The position numbers were made by a program, and so were the translations under genes. 64,000 nt of DNA from Cytophagaceae bacterium (GTDB lineage: Bacteria > Bacteroidota > Bacteroidia > Cytophagales > Cytophagaceae): contig JALONM010000001.1 of the NCBI GenBank assembly GCA_025454925.1, positions 62,001 through 126,000 of the forward strand, in the 5' to 3' direction. Positions 17,378-27,900 of the stretch are shown here, piece by piece. The notes beneath the pieces are model-generated. The model saw only the letters and a list, made by a program, of their open reading frames with translations, searched no databases and had not been told where the DNA came from. The stretch's first letter is position 1; each line of letters opens with the position of its first letter.

Positions 17378-20300
17378 ATGAAATCCCAACATTTCAAATT
17401 ATTTTCCCTTTTGATTACCTGCTTATTGTATTTCGTATGTAGCACTTGTATAGAGGCCCAGCAATTCCCTGTAAAAGTTGGTTCCCTGGGAGAAGTGAGA
17501 AGCAGCCTGCGTACATCCCCAAACGCAAAAGCATCTGGAACACAAACTATTAAAATTGACAACCAGCTGTTCCGAATTAATTCTCAGGTTAAAACAGATG
17601 AGAACATACAACTTTCAGGATATTACGAATCCGAACACAATACTCTCCTACAACTTACTGTTTCAGATGATAAACTGGAAGGTGATATCGTTAACATAAA
17701 ACAAAAAACAGCATTCCGATATTATTCAGATGCTAATGGAGATATCTTCAAAATAAAAGAAGACATAAACAACCTATTGTGTTCTGATTATGCGAGTGAA
17801 AGTGAAATCAAACAAGCAAACACACGGGCGGCATCCAGCAGCAAAATAGCCGCAATCACAGCCCCACCTGCAAGTTCTACTGTCTATTCATTACAAAGTT
17901 TCTCTACAGCCAGAGCTGTTATCTATTTAGATTTTGATGGACAAGTAGTTTCTGGGACGTATTGGAATGTGGGACAAGCTATTAATGCACTACCTTCAAA
18001 TTTTGATGAAAATGGAATTCGAGAAATTTACAGACTTGTAGCCGAAGATTATCGTCCCTTTAATGTAAACGTTACTACGAGCGAAGCCGTTTATCTGGCA
18101 GCTCCTGCCAACCTAAGAACAAGGTGCATCTTTACCCCTACGTATTTTAATGATATGTCTGGAATATTGGGGGTCGCAAGATTAAACTCTTTTATTTCTG
18201 GTGTAGAAACTCCTTGTTGGGTATTTACCGGAAACGTTAAACATGCCGGAGAATCAGCCTCTCATGAGGTTGGACATACCTTAGGATTGGAACATGACAG
18301 AACATTAAACAGCAGCACAAATGTTTACTTTGATGGAACCGGGCACGAAGGCTGGGCGCCCATTATGGGCTCTTCCATTAATGCAACCTTAGGTCAATGG
18401 AGTAAAGGAGAATATGCGCAAGCCAATAACAGTGAAGACGACCTCGCAATCATGACGGGCCCAGGGAAATTAACGTATAGAACAGATGGTGATAGAAATA
18501 CGCTTAGCACAGCCAGAGCATTGGTACTGGAAACGAATGGTCAACTTCTAGCATCCAAAAACAGTGGCATTATTACTCAGGCTTCCGATGTTGATTATTT
18601 TTCTTTTACAATTCCAGCAGAAGGAGCTAACCTCAATATTATAGTAAATCCTGCTGCCTCCAATCCTAACCTGGATGTATTGTTTCGAATTCTAAACACA
18701 GCTGGCACACCAGTAGTCTTTTCAAATCCAAATTTTTCATTATCGGCAAATATCATTACAAGCCTTAGTGCAGGTACCTATTACCTGGAAATAGATGGTA
18801 CTGGAAAAAATAATCCATTATCAAATGGATATTCTGATTATGGGTCCTTGGGCGAATATTCCATTTCAGGTAATATAACCAGTGCCAATACTCTAAGAAC
18901 TGCGGAGGCGGTTAATAACTGCAATCAAGGCGTATTGGTGGATTACATCACGGGAATCTACAATACACTTCCTTCCTTTTCCGGTCTCACTCCTACAAAC
19001 TCTGTGAACTCAAGAGATATTAGTCTTCTGTCTATTCCAAACAACAACAGTAGTAATTATGCTGCAAGATTTACGACGTATATTCAAGTACCAACAGACG
19101 GACAATATACATTCTTTACCAACTCCAGTGGAGGCTCTAAATTATACATCGGTTCACAACTCGTTGTTAATAACGATGGAAATCATGCCCTTCAAGAACA
19201 ATCAGGTCGGATAGGTTTGCGGGCAGGAAGACATTTATTGATAGTTGAATATTTCCGCCATGCTACAGTCCCTCAGCTACAAGTTAGTTATTCGAGTTCA
19301 GCGATCACCAAACGAGCAATTCCGGAATCTATTCTTTGTCAAAACGCCCGAATTCCAGAAAACCCCACCAACTGCAATGCAAGCATTCGATTTGCCTACT
19401 ACAAGGGAACCTTTAGCCTGCTCCCCAATTTTAATACACTTACCAGCCTTAGATCTGGCAACAGTGTACAAATCAATTTAAGTACCATTGGTGCCGATGC
19501 AGACCCTTTCGCAGTTCGCTATAATGGCTATATTGATGTGCCTTACCATGGAACCTACACCTTTTTCACCAACAGCAAAGACGGATCCAAACTCCTCATT
19601 GGCTCGCAATTAGTTGTCTCCAACGATGGTCTCCATGCGCTGCAAGAGCGTTCAGGCAACATCTACCTTCAAAAAGGCAAACATGCTATCACCATCGAAT
19701 ATTTCAGCAATGGAGTTAGTCCTTCGCTGAGTGCATCGTATAGAGGTCCTGGAATAACGAAACGAGTGATCCCTGCCAGCGCTTTATGCAACGATTACGT
19801 TGACCCAAACAACTTAACACTAAGAGATCCTGATGCTGTATTTGCCGGATGCAACGCAGGAATTCATAATAATTTTTATTCAGGCATTTTTACAAACTTA
19901 CCAAATTTCTCCACTCTTACTCCACTTAGCAGTGGTATAAACTACAGTATCGGACCTGTTAGAAACTTCAGTACCACAAGCTTCGCAAACTTAATGACAG
20001 GATATTTAAATATTCCTACAGACGGTATTTATACTTTTTTCTTAAATAGTAAAGATGGATCCAAGTTTTTTGTAGGAAATCAATTAGTAGTAAATAATGA
20101 TGGCTTGCATTCAGCTTTAGAGCAATCTGGCAGAATCGGCTTAAAAGCAGGGCGTCATGAAATTCGATTGGAATATTTTGTAAACAACGGTGGTGAACTT
20201 TTAGAGTTAAGATATGAATCAGCATTACTTAGCAAACAATTAATTTTGTATACCTCCGTATGTACCTATGGATTTTCTCTAAGCAATAGAAATTCTGATG

Positions 20301-20575
20301 CAGAACCCCAAGAACAAATAAGAGATAATGAAAATAGGGTGAACATTCAATGCTATCCGCAGCCCTTCGAACATACCACTACTATTTCTTCTAAGAATGG
20401 TACATCCATTTCCTCAGTTAAAATAATAAATGCTGCAGGTGTTGAAATTTATTCGAATTCCGATATCAACACTTCATCACTCATCATTGGAGAAGAATTA
20501 CAACCAGGAGTATTTACGGCTATAATTGATACTGACCAAGGTTCGCAAATGATTCGATTGGTAAAAATTAAATAA
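17378..20575 (+). CDS. Secreted metzincin metalloprotease with PPC, three PA14 domains and T9SS tail
   Basis: 1065 residues. A signal peptide ends near residue 28 and a pro-region runs to about 165. The peptidase domain (about 175-365) has the metzincin zinc site HEVGHTLGLEHD (His296, Glu297, His300, His306) and a downstream Met-turn PIMGSS. A PPC-like beta domain (about 370-500) follows. Three PA14-type modules come next (about 513-655, 664-810, 823-970), each with a FxTNSKDGSKLxIGxQLVV-like core and NDGxHALxEQSG pattern. A type A T9SS tail starts near 985. It should be an exported surface or extracellular protease; PA14 domains often bind glycans. The next gene starts four bases after its stop. 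Confidence 0.88.
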   Translation: MKSQHFKLFSLLITCLLYFVCSTCIEAQQFPVKVGSLGEVRSSLRTSPNAKASGTQTIKIDNQLFRINSQVKTDENIQLSGYYESEHNTLLQLTVSDDKLEGDIVNIKQKTAFRYYSDANGDIFKIKEDINNLLCSDYASESEIKQANTRAASSSKIAAITAPPASSTVYSLQSFSTARAVIYLDFDGQVVSGTYWNVGQAINALPSNFDENGIREIYRLVAEDYRPFNVNVTTSEAVYLAAPANLRTRCIFTPTYFNDMSGILGVARLNSFISGVETPCWVFTGNVKHAGESASHEVGHTLGLEHDRTLNSSTNVYFDGTGHEGWAPIMGSSINATLGQWSKGEYAQANNSEDDLAIMTGPGKLTYRTDGDRNTLSTARALVLETNGQLLASKNSGIITQASDVDYFSFTIPAEGANLNIIVNPAASNPNLDVLFRILNTAGTPVVFSNPNFSLSANIITSLSAGTYYLEIDGTGKNNPLSNGYSDYGSLGEYSISGNITSANTLRTAEAVNNCNQGVLVDYITGIYNTLPSFSGLTPTNSVNSRDISLLSIPNNNSSNYAARFTTYIQVPTDGQYTFFTNSSGGSKLYIGSQLVVNNDGNHALQEQSGRIGLRAGRHLLIVEYFRHATVPQLQVSYSSSAITKRAIPESILCQNARIPENPTNCNASIRFAYYKGTFSLLPNFNTLTSLRSGNSVQINLSTIGADADPFAVRYNGYIDVPYHGTYTFFTNSKDGSKLLIGSQLVVSNDGLHALQERSGNIYLQKGKHAITIEYFSNGVSPSLSASYRGPGITKRVIPASALCNDYVDPNNLTLRDPDAVFAGCNAGIHNNFYSGIFTNLPNFSTLTPLSSGINYSIGPVRNFSTTSFANLMTGYLNIPTDGIYTFFLNSKDGSKFFVGNQLVVNNDGLHSALEQSGRIGLKAGRHEIRLEYFVNNGGELLELRYESALLSKQLILYTSVCTYGFSLSNRNSDAEPQEQIRDNENRVNIQCYPQPFEHTTTISSKNGTSISSVKIINAAGVEIYSNSDINTSSLIIGEELQPGVFTAIIDTDQGSQMIRLVKIK

Positions 20576-20579
20576 AACT

Positions 20580-23500
20580 ATGAAACATCTATTCAAAACT
20601 CATTTGTGGGGATATTACTTTGTTTTAATTTTCTCCATACAAACTAGTTATGCTCAGCGTTTTATTCAACTCATGAATGATCCGAATGTTTCGTTCGACC
20701 AAGTCAAAAAAGAAGCAGATGCCCACTTCAAATTAAATGGCACTGGTAAAGGGCAAGGATATAAAGTTTATAAACGGTGGGAACACGAAAAACTTCTTTC
20801 TCAAAAGCCAGATGGTTCTTTTCAATCGAAAGAAGAATTTTTAAAAGAATGTGATAAGCTTCCCAAAAAATCGAATGGGGCTAAAAATGCGAAGGTGGGA
20901 AATGTATACCGAGAGCTCGGCCCAAAAGGATTTACTGTAACTTCCGGCTATGCTCCTGGAATGGGGAGAATAACGTCCATTTGTGTTGACCCTCAAAATG
21001 CTAATACCATTTATGCCGCTGGAACAGGCGGAGTATGGAAAACAACCAATAACAGTACTTCATGGACTCCTCTTACCGATCATTTAGCGGCTGTATATTC
21101 GAACGCAGTAGCAGTTCAACCAGGCAACTCGAACGTTGTAATAATTGGAATAAAAGATCAGGGGATAATGAAATCTACTAACGGTGGTAGTACGTTTGTG
21201 GCAACCAATATCACTTTTGGAGATCCATATAAAATCATTTTTCATCCTAACACACCTACCATTGTTTTGGTTGCCAGCAGCACAGGTTTGTATCGGTCAA
21301 CCGATGCGGGCTCTACCTTTACTCAAATTATTTCTGGGTTATTTAATGACGTTGACTTTAAGCCAGGAGACCCAAGCACTGTGTACACTTGTGGCAATAG
21401 TTTTTTCAGATCCATTGACACCGGACTCAACTTTACCCAAATCACGGCTGGCATTAGTACCTTCGGGCGTTCGTTCTTAGCAGTTTCCCCTGCCAATGCA
21501 GCTTATGTTTACCTGGTTCAAGCAGAAGGAGGTGCACTCGGATATATTTATCGCTCTACAAACAGTGGTCTTACCTTCCAAACAAGACTAGATGCAGATC
21601 CACTAAATGGAACCAATTATTTAAACGGAAATCCGTCTTTATTTGGAGGACAAGCTAACTACGACCTGGCCATTACGATGTCGCCAACAGATGCAGAAAC
21701 TATATTGATAGGAGGAATCAATATTTGGAAATCAACCAATGGTGGTACCTCCTTTTTTCAACAAACGGAATGGACGTATGGAAACGCCATTGGATATGTC
21801 CATCCCGACATTCACGCCTTGGAATGGGTCAATGGCATTATTTATACAGGTAGCGATGGAGGCATTTTTAGAAGTGCTAACGGTGGCGATGACTGGACAG
21901 ATATGAGCAAGGGCATAGGTAACAGAGAATTTTATCGAATCGGGGGAATAGAATCCGATCCTTATTATATCGGAGGAGGCTCTCAAGATAATGGTCAAAG
22001 TCTATTACTTACCAATGATGTAAACAACTGGAGAGAATGGTTTGGTGCAGACGGTATGGAAGTCGTGATTGATTACAACAATAAAAACAATATTTATGCT
22101 TGTGTGCAAAATGGGGAAGTTTGGAAATCAAACGATGGTGGCATGTCTTACATAAAAGGTGGCGTTCCACCTGGTACCGGAGATTGGAATACACCGCTCT
22201 TAATGGATCCGGTAAATCCATCTACGTTATATATCGCATATGAAGATATGTGGAAATCTACAGATGGAGCAAATACCTGGGTAAAAATCTCCAATGTAAG
22301 CGATGGCTTTAGCGACATGAAAGCCGCAGCCATTGCACCAAGCAACAATCAAGTGATGTATATGGGCAGGCAAAATCAAATGTGGGTAACACGCAATGGC
22401 GGCACCAACTGGACCAATATATCTGCAGGTCTTTTCGACAATATAAACTATATAAGCATCCATCCTACCGACCCTAACCGGGTAGTTGTATCAACTAATT
22501 TTACCATCTTTCAAACAAGCAATGGAGGCCAATCCTGGAACGTTATAAGTTATAATTTACCGTATATTCAAAAGCGTTGTGTACTCTATCAGCGAGGTCC
22601 TGAAGACATCATCTATGTTGGCTTGCAAGTTGGAGTATTCTACTTAAGACCCAATACCACCACCTGGGTGGAGTATTACGATGGATTGCCCAACGTACCC
22701 GTTTCAGAATTAGACATCAACTATTCCATCAATCGATTGCGGGTTGCCACTTATGGAAGAGGTTTGTGGGAAGCACCATTAATCAGAAACGCCAACACCT
22801 TACCTACTGTATCAATTACAGCACCCACGAATGGATCCAGCTACACTTCGCCAGCAGCAATTACGATCAATGCTTCGGCAAGCGATGCCGATGGAACCAT
22901 AACTCGAGTAGAATTCTTCAACGGAGCAACCAAGTTGGGCGAAGATCTGACAGTACCTTATTCTTTTGTATGGAATATAAGCACTTCAGGTACCTACCAA
23001 CTAACAGCCATTGCGACCGATAATGCCGGAGGAACCAGAACTTCGACAGCAGTTGCTGTCACTGTTAGTTCTGGTGCTACTCAAACTCCTTACGGAGGAA
23101 TTGCAGCAGCCATTCCCGGAACTATACGAATTTCCAACTATGATTTAGGTGGACAAAACATTGCTTACTTCGATGGCACAGCAGGAAACAGCGGAGGAAG
23201 TTACAGAACCGATGATGTGGATTTACAAGCTTGCTCTGAAGGAGGGTTTAATGTTGCCTGGGTGGCAGCCTCGGAGTGGCTAGAGTATACCGTTAATGTC
23301 TCGCAAACGGGATCGTATAATTGTTCCCTAAGAGTGGCTACTCCAATGGCTGCACGCACACTTCGTCTTTATTTAAACAATAATCCCATTACAGCAAGCA
23401 TTACTGCTCCCAATACTGGTGGCTGGCAAAGTTGGCAAACTCTGGTGGTACCCAACATTTCACTCACTCAAGGTACGTCGGTAATGCGAGTCACTTTTGA

Positions 23501-24305
23501 AACCGGCGACATAAATATGTCGTACCTAACGTTTAGCGCCAATGCAACAAGCCAAACGCCTTATGGGGGCATAGTAAAAGCAATACCCGGAAAAATTGAA
23601 GCGGAAGAATACGACTTAGGAGGACAAACAATAGCCTTTAATGATTTAACTACTGGAAATTCTGGTGGGGCTTTCCGCACCGATGCTGTCGATATTGAAA
23701 ACTGTTCAGAAGGAACGTTTAATATTGCATACACAGGAGCTGGAGAATGGCTGGAGTATACCGCGAATGTAAGTGCCACGGGTGTTTACACCATTCAATT
23801 CAGAGTGGCAACTCCTATTGCAGGAAGACAGATTCGACTGGACGTAGATGGGACGCCTGTATCAGGTACGGTAACCATTCCTGCCACTGGAGGATGGCAA
23901 TCCTGGCAAACCGTATCCGTGCCAAACATTTCTCTCACCACAGGAACTAAAGTTCTTCGTTTAAATTTCTTAACAAGCGATGTCAATGTAAACTTCATCC
24001 AATTTGTTCGAAACACAAGCATCAGAGATGCTTCGGAAGCTGAACAATCAACAATTCAGCAGATTTTAATATTCCCGAATCCTGTTTCTGATGTATTGCA
24101 AATTACCGGAAAAAAAGGAAGCGATTCCGAGATAGAAATTCAGGTATTAAACGCACTGGGTGAAGTACTTTTGCGACAAACCGCTCAAGCACCCGAAGGA
24201 ATTTTCAACTCCAACTTATCTTGCAAAGGACTTGATGAGGGTGTGTATTTTATAAAAATAATTTCAGGCAAAGAGTTTAAAATAGAAAAATTTATCAAGC
24301 AATAA
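20580..24305 (+). CDS. Giant surface protein: VPS10/BNR beta-propeller, Ig-like, two CBM6-like modules, T9SS tail (paralog 1)
   Basis: 1241 residues. Signal peptide ends near SYAQ (about 25). A conserved N-terminal segment (MNDPNVSFDQVKKEA, GTGKGQGYKVYKRWEHEK) precedes a large sortilin/GH74-like propeller region (about 100-735) with many BNR blades (WKTTNNSTSWTPL, STNGGTSFF, GGSQDNGQS). An Ig-like domain lies at about 740-828 (PTVSITAPTNGSS, DADGTITRVEFF). Two CBM6-like modules follow (about 832-985 and 991-1145; YDLGGQ, SGGxxRTD, EWLEYT) and a T9SS type A tail (1160-1241). It is four bases behind the metalloprotease, so co-transcribed. The function is unknown; polysaccharide binding is likely. 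The two catalytic aspartates of GH74 xyloglucanases could not be assigned. Confidence 0.88.
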   Translation: MKHLFKTHLWGYYFVLIFSIQTSYAQRFIQLMNDPNVSFDQVKKEADAHFKLNGTGKGQGYKVYKRWEHEKLLSQKPDGSFQSKEEFLKECDKLPKKSNGAKNAKVGNVYRELGPKGFTVTSGYAPGMGRITSICVDPQNANTIYAAGTGGVWKTTNNSTSWTPLTDHLAAVYSNAVAVQPGNSNVVIIGIKDQGIMKSTNGGSTFVATNITFGDPYKIIFHPNTPTIVLVASSTGLYRSTDAGSTFTQIISGLFNDVDFKPGDPSTVYTCGNSFFRSIDTGLNFTQITAGISTFGRSFLAVSPANAAYVYLVQAEGGALGYIYRSTNSGLTFQTRLDADPLNGTNYLNGNPSLFGGQANYDLAITMSPTDAETILIGGINIWKSTNGGTSFFQQTEWTYGNAIGYVHPDIHALEWVNGIIYTGSDGGIFRSANGGDDWTDMSKGIGNREFYRIGGIESDPYYIGGGSQDNGQSLLLTNDVNNWREWFGADGMEVVIDYNNKNNIYACVQNGEVWKSNDGGMSYIKGGVPPGTGDWNTPLLMDPVNPSTLYIAYEDMWKSTDGANTWVKISNVSDGFSDMKAAAIAPSNNQVMYMGRQNQMWVTRNGGTNWTNISAGLFDNINYISIHPTDPNRVVVSTNFTIFQTSNGGQSWNVISYNLPYIQKRCVLYQRGPEDIIYVGLQVGVFYLRPNTTTWVEYYDGLPNVPVSELDINYSINRLRVATYGRGLWEAPLIRNANTLPTVSITAPTNGSSYTSPAAITINASASDADGTITRVEFFNGATKLGEDLTVPYSFVWNISTSGTYQLTAIATDNAGGTRTSTAVAVTVSSGATQTPYGGIAAAIPGTIRISNYDLGGQNIAYFDGTAGNSGGSYRTDDVDLQACSEGGFNVAWVAASEWLEYTVNVSQTGSYNCSLRVATPMAARTLRLYLNNNPITASITAPNTGGWQSWQTLVVPNISLTQGTSVMRVTFETGDINMSYLTFSANATSQTPYGGIVKAIPGKIEAEEYDLGGQTIAFNDLTTGNSGGAFRTDAVDIENCSEGTFNIAYTGAGEWLEYTANVSATGVYTIQFRVATPIAGRQIRLDVDGTPVSGTVTIPATGGWQSWQTVSVPNISLTTGTKVLRLNFLTSDVNVNFIQFVRNTSIRDASEAEQSTIQQILIFPNPVSDVLQITGKKGSDSEIEIQVLNALGEVLLRQTAQAPEGIFNSNLSCKGLDEGVYFIKIISGKEFKIEKFIKQ

Positions 24306-24321
24306 TTAAAACCGAACTTCT

Positions 24322-24339
24322 CAATAGAAATTCTTCTAT
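24322..24339 (+). repeat. Short repeat next to paralog 1 (copy a)
   Basis: CAATAGAAATTCTTCTAT, 17 bases after the paralog 1 stop, occurs again exactly at 28800-28817. The core ATAGAA-ATTC-TTCTAT can form a 6-bp hairpin. A CGG(A/T)TAAAAA string follows about 10 bases after both copies. Confidence 0.6.
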
Positions 24340-24383
24340 GTAGAAATGTCGGATAAAAATTTCTTACTATCCTAAATCAAATG

Positions 24384-24419
24384 GTCTGTGCGTTTCTTGG
24401 AAAACGTGCAGACTTTTTT
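24384..24419 (+). terminator. Rho-independent terminator of the metalloprotease-propeller operon
   Basis: GTCTGTGCGTTT (24384-24395) and AAACGTGCAGAC (24402-24413) pair over 12 bp with two G-U wobbles and a six-base loop, followed by a T run (24414-24419). It lies about 80 bases after the stop of paralog 1. Confidence 0.8.
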
Positions 24420-24908
24420 ATTTATAAAAAGTACCTACAAGTACCAACCCTAGGCAACCCTTTATAAATTTTGATCTTGACAAAAGCAAATTTAATTGCT
24501 AAACCAAATCTATTTAAAACCATTCACCTCCACGGGCAGCTTCATCGCGGTTGGGCATCGAAAAGAATTTATTCAAGTCCGTTTTATTCTGAAGCTATTG
24601 ATTTTAGTATTCGTTTCACTATTGAAGATTTTCTATGGAGAAATAAGGATTACAACAATTGTTCGTAGTACTTCCAGTTAAACCCGGAGATCTGATTTTT
24701 ATTAAGCTTTACCAACTCGCAATCCATTCATCATTTCACTTTTTATAGATACTAATTACCATTAGAACTACATATTTCTTTTAATACAATAATGTAATCC
24801 ACTTCATTAACACTATGATAATAATTAGAAAATAACATAGTTAGATGAAATGAGATTTACAATAGTAAAACAATCATATAAATTGATATTCTAAAAACAA
24901 ATGATACT
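24420..24908. other. AT-rich intergenic region upstream of paralog 2
   Basis: No gene is supported; the two short overlapping frames at 24471-24681 have no recognisable sequence. The region holds a second copy of the 16.8-kb repeat (24597-24644). ACTATG (24812-24817) / CATAGT (24836-24841) is a weak inverted repeat. No clear -7 box was found before the ATG at 24909. Confidence 0.4.
24597..24644 (+). repeat. Copy 2 of the intergenic repeat seen at 16.8 kb
   Basis: The last 21 bases (24624-24644, containing TTTTCTATGGAGAAAT) are identical to 16873-16893, and the preceding TTGATTTTAGT matches too. It lies about 265 bases upstream of paralog 2. Confidence 0.55.
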
Positions 24909-27900
24909 ATGATAATCCCAACAAGATTAATATTAGTGTGCAGTGGATTGCTATGCATACTCTGCGCACCCATGTTGCACGCGCAACGATTCATCGAAAT
25001 GATGAACGATCCGAATGCCGATTTTTACGAAGTAAAAAAAGAGGCAGAGGAATATTTTAAAATTCATGGCACCGGAAAGGGCATGGGATACAAAGTCTAT
25101 AAACGTTGGGAGCATGAAAAATTGCTAACCCGAAATTCGGACGGAAAATTTATGTCTCAAGACCAGCTCTGGCAAGAATATGAAAAAATAAAAACGCAAC
25201 GCAAAGCAGCCCCTAAAAATGCCAAAGTTGGGAATGTATACAGAGAACTTGGTCCCCGCGGATATACCATAACGTCCCACTATTCTCCAGGCATGGGAAG
25301 AATGACCTCCATTTGTGTAGATCCTCAAACTGCTACCACCATATATGCCGCTGGAGTAGGCGGTGTTTGGAAAACAACGAATAATGGAACATCCTGGAAC
25401 CCCTTAACCGATCATTTGCCGAATGTGTATTCCAATGCTGTAGCCGTGCAACCGGGTAATTCCAATTTGGTTATAATAGGGATCCGAGATCATGGGATCC
25501 TTAAATCTACTAATGGTGGAGCTTCATTTCAAGCCAGCAATATCGGCAATGGTAATCCAACGAAAATAATTTTCCATCCCACTAATCCCTCTATCGTTTT
25601 AGTGGCTGCAGATAACGGCATTTATTATTCGAATAATGCAGGAACGTCCTTTGTACAGGTAAATGCCAATTTCGTAACGGATATTGATTTCAAACCTGGC
25701 GATCCTTCTATTGTATATGCCTGCGGCAGAGCATTCTTTCGTTCAATCAATGGCGGAAATTCCTTTACACAAATCACAGCTGGAATCAACACCTTTGATC
25801 GCTCCTTTCTGGCCGTTACGCCTGCCAATCCCAATTACGTATACGTAGTGCAAGCCCGAGGAAGTGGCTTAGGATACATATACCGGTCAAACAACAGCGG
25901 TGTATCCTTTGAAACCCGACTTAATGCTAACCCAACTCAAGGCACGAACTACTTTAATTACAACGTATTTCAGGAAGGCGGACAAGCCTGGTACGATATG
26001 GCCATCACAGCCTCCCCTACCGATGCCGAAACCCTTATTATTGGCGGAATTAATCTTTGGAAATCGACCAACGGAGGAACAAGCTTTTTTCAACAAACCG
26101 ACTGGCTCTGGAATAATTCTTTTGGATATGTGCATGCTGACATCCATGCCCTGGAATGGATAAACGGAACTGTATATTGCGGAAGCGACGGTGGTATTTT
26201 CAGAAGCACCAACGGCGGTGATGACTGGAGCAATATAAGCATGGGCATCGGAAACCGTGAATTCTACCGAATAGGAGGCATTGAATCAGATCCCTATTAC
26301 ATTGGAGGCGGATCACAAGACAATGGCCAAAGTTTACTTCTTACAAACAACGTAAACAACTGGCGGGAATGGGCAGGTGCCGACGGAATGGAAGTAGTCA
26401 TTGACTATAATAATAAAAACAACATATACGGTTGTCTTCAATTTGGTGGTACATGGAAATCTACAGATGGCGGAATGTCTTTTAACGGGCTTACCATGCC
26501 TAGTTCAGGTGCCTGGATTACTCCTCTATTAATGGATCCGGTAAATTCATCTACAATTTACGCTGCCTTTGAAGATATGTGGAAATCGACCAACGGTGGT
26601 AACTCCTGGACTAAAATTTCTTCCGTTGGAGATGGATTTAGCGATATGGAAGCCGCTGCAATTGCCCCCAGCAACAATCAGATACTCTACATGGGACGTC
26701 AAAACAGAATTTGGGTCACACGCAACGGAGGCACCAGTTGGACTGAAATTTCAACAGGAATCTATGGATACCTCAACTACATTAGTGTGCATCCGAATGA
26801 TCCGAACCGGGTAACCGTTTCTACTGGGGATGCTGTATTCACAAGCACCAACGGCGGTCAAAACTGGACGAACATCAATTATAATTTACCTGCCTTACCC
26901 AAGCGTTGCGTATTGCATCAACGCAGTCCGGAAGATATTATCTACGTTGGCTTACAAGTTGGCGTTTTCTACCTGAGACCCGGCACTACTACTTGGGTAG
27001 AATATTTCGATGGGTTACCGAATGTCCCTGTATCGGAAATGGAAATCAATTATTCCATCGGACAATTGCGTGTCGCTACGTCTGGTCGTGGACTCTGGGA
27101 AGCACCAATCATTCAAAGTCCTAATCTTCGTCCATCGGTAGCCATCACCTCGCCTGCGAACGGAGCCTCGTTCAATGCTCCTGCCACGGTAAACATCAGT
27201 GCCAATGCCAGCGATGCCGACGGCACCATTAGCAAAGTAGAATTCTTTGCAGGTGCTACCAAAATTGGTGAAGACCTAACTGCGCCATATTCTTTAAACT
27301 GGAACAACGTATCGGCTGGTTCGTATGCACTAACAGCCGTAGCAACGGACAATCGCAATGCCAATACGACATCTGCAAGTGTGAACATTACGGTCTCTGC
27401 CATTCAAAACCAACTTCCCTTCAGTGGCGCACCAGCAGCCATTCCCGGAACTATTAAAGCTTCCGATTATGATTTGGGCGGTGAAGGAATCGCATTCCAT
27501 GATCTTTCCGCTGGAAATGCAGGTGGACAATACCGCACGGATGGCGTTGACCTGGAAGCCTGCAGCGAAGGTGGATTTAATGTTGGTTGGATTGAAACCG
27601 GAGAATGGCTGGAATATACCGTGCAGATAACGCAAACAGCCACTTACACCGCTTCAGTCAGACTTTCATCCCCCAATCAGGGTGGCACGTTAAGCATCAG
27701 CCTGAATGGTAATACACTTGCCAACGCTGTAGCGGTACCTCAAACCGGCGGCTGGCAGAATTGGCAATCGGTATCCATTCCAAACCTGAATCTAAGCCAG
27801 GGATCTGGTGTATTACGAATTAGCATGAACAGCAATGCGTTTAATATTTCAAGCATTCAATTCAGCCTGAATAGTCCGGTTCAAAGCCCCTTTGGTGGCG

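Noticed and set aside
24471-24681. Two overlapping short frames before paralog 2
   Set aside because: They overlap in different frames, cover a repeated AT-rich element and have no recognisable sequence.
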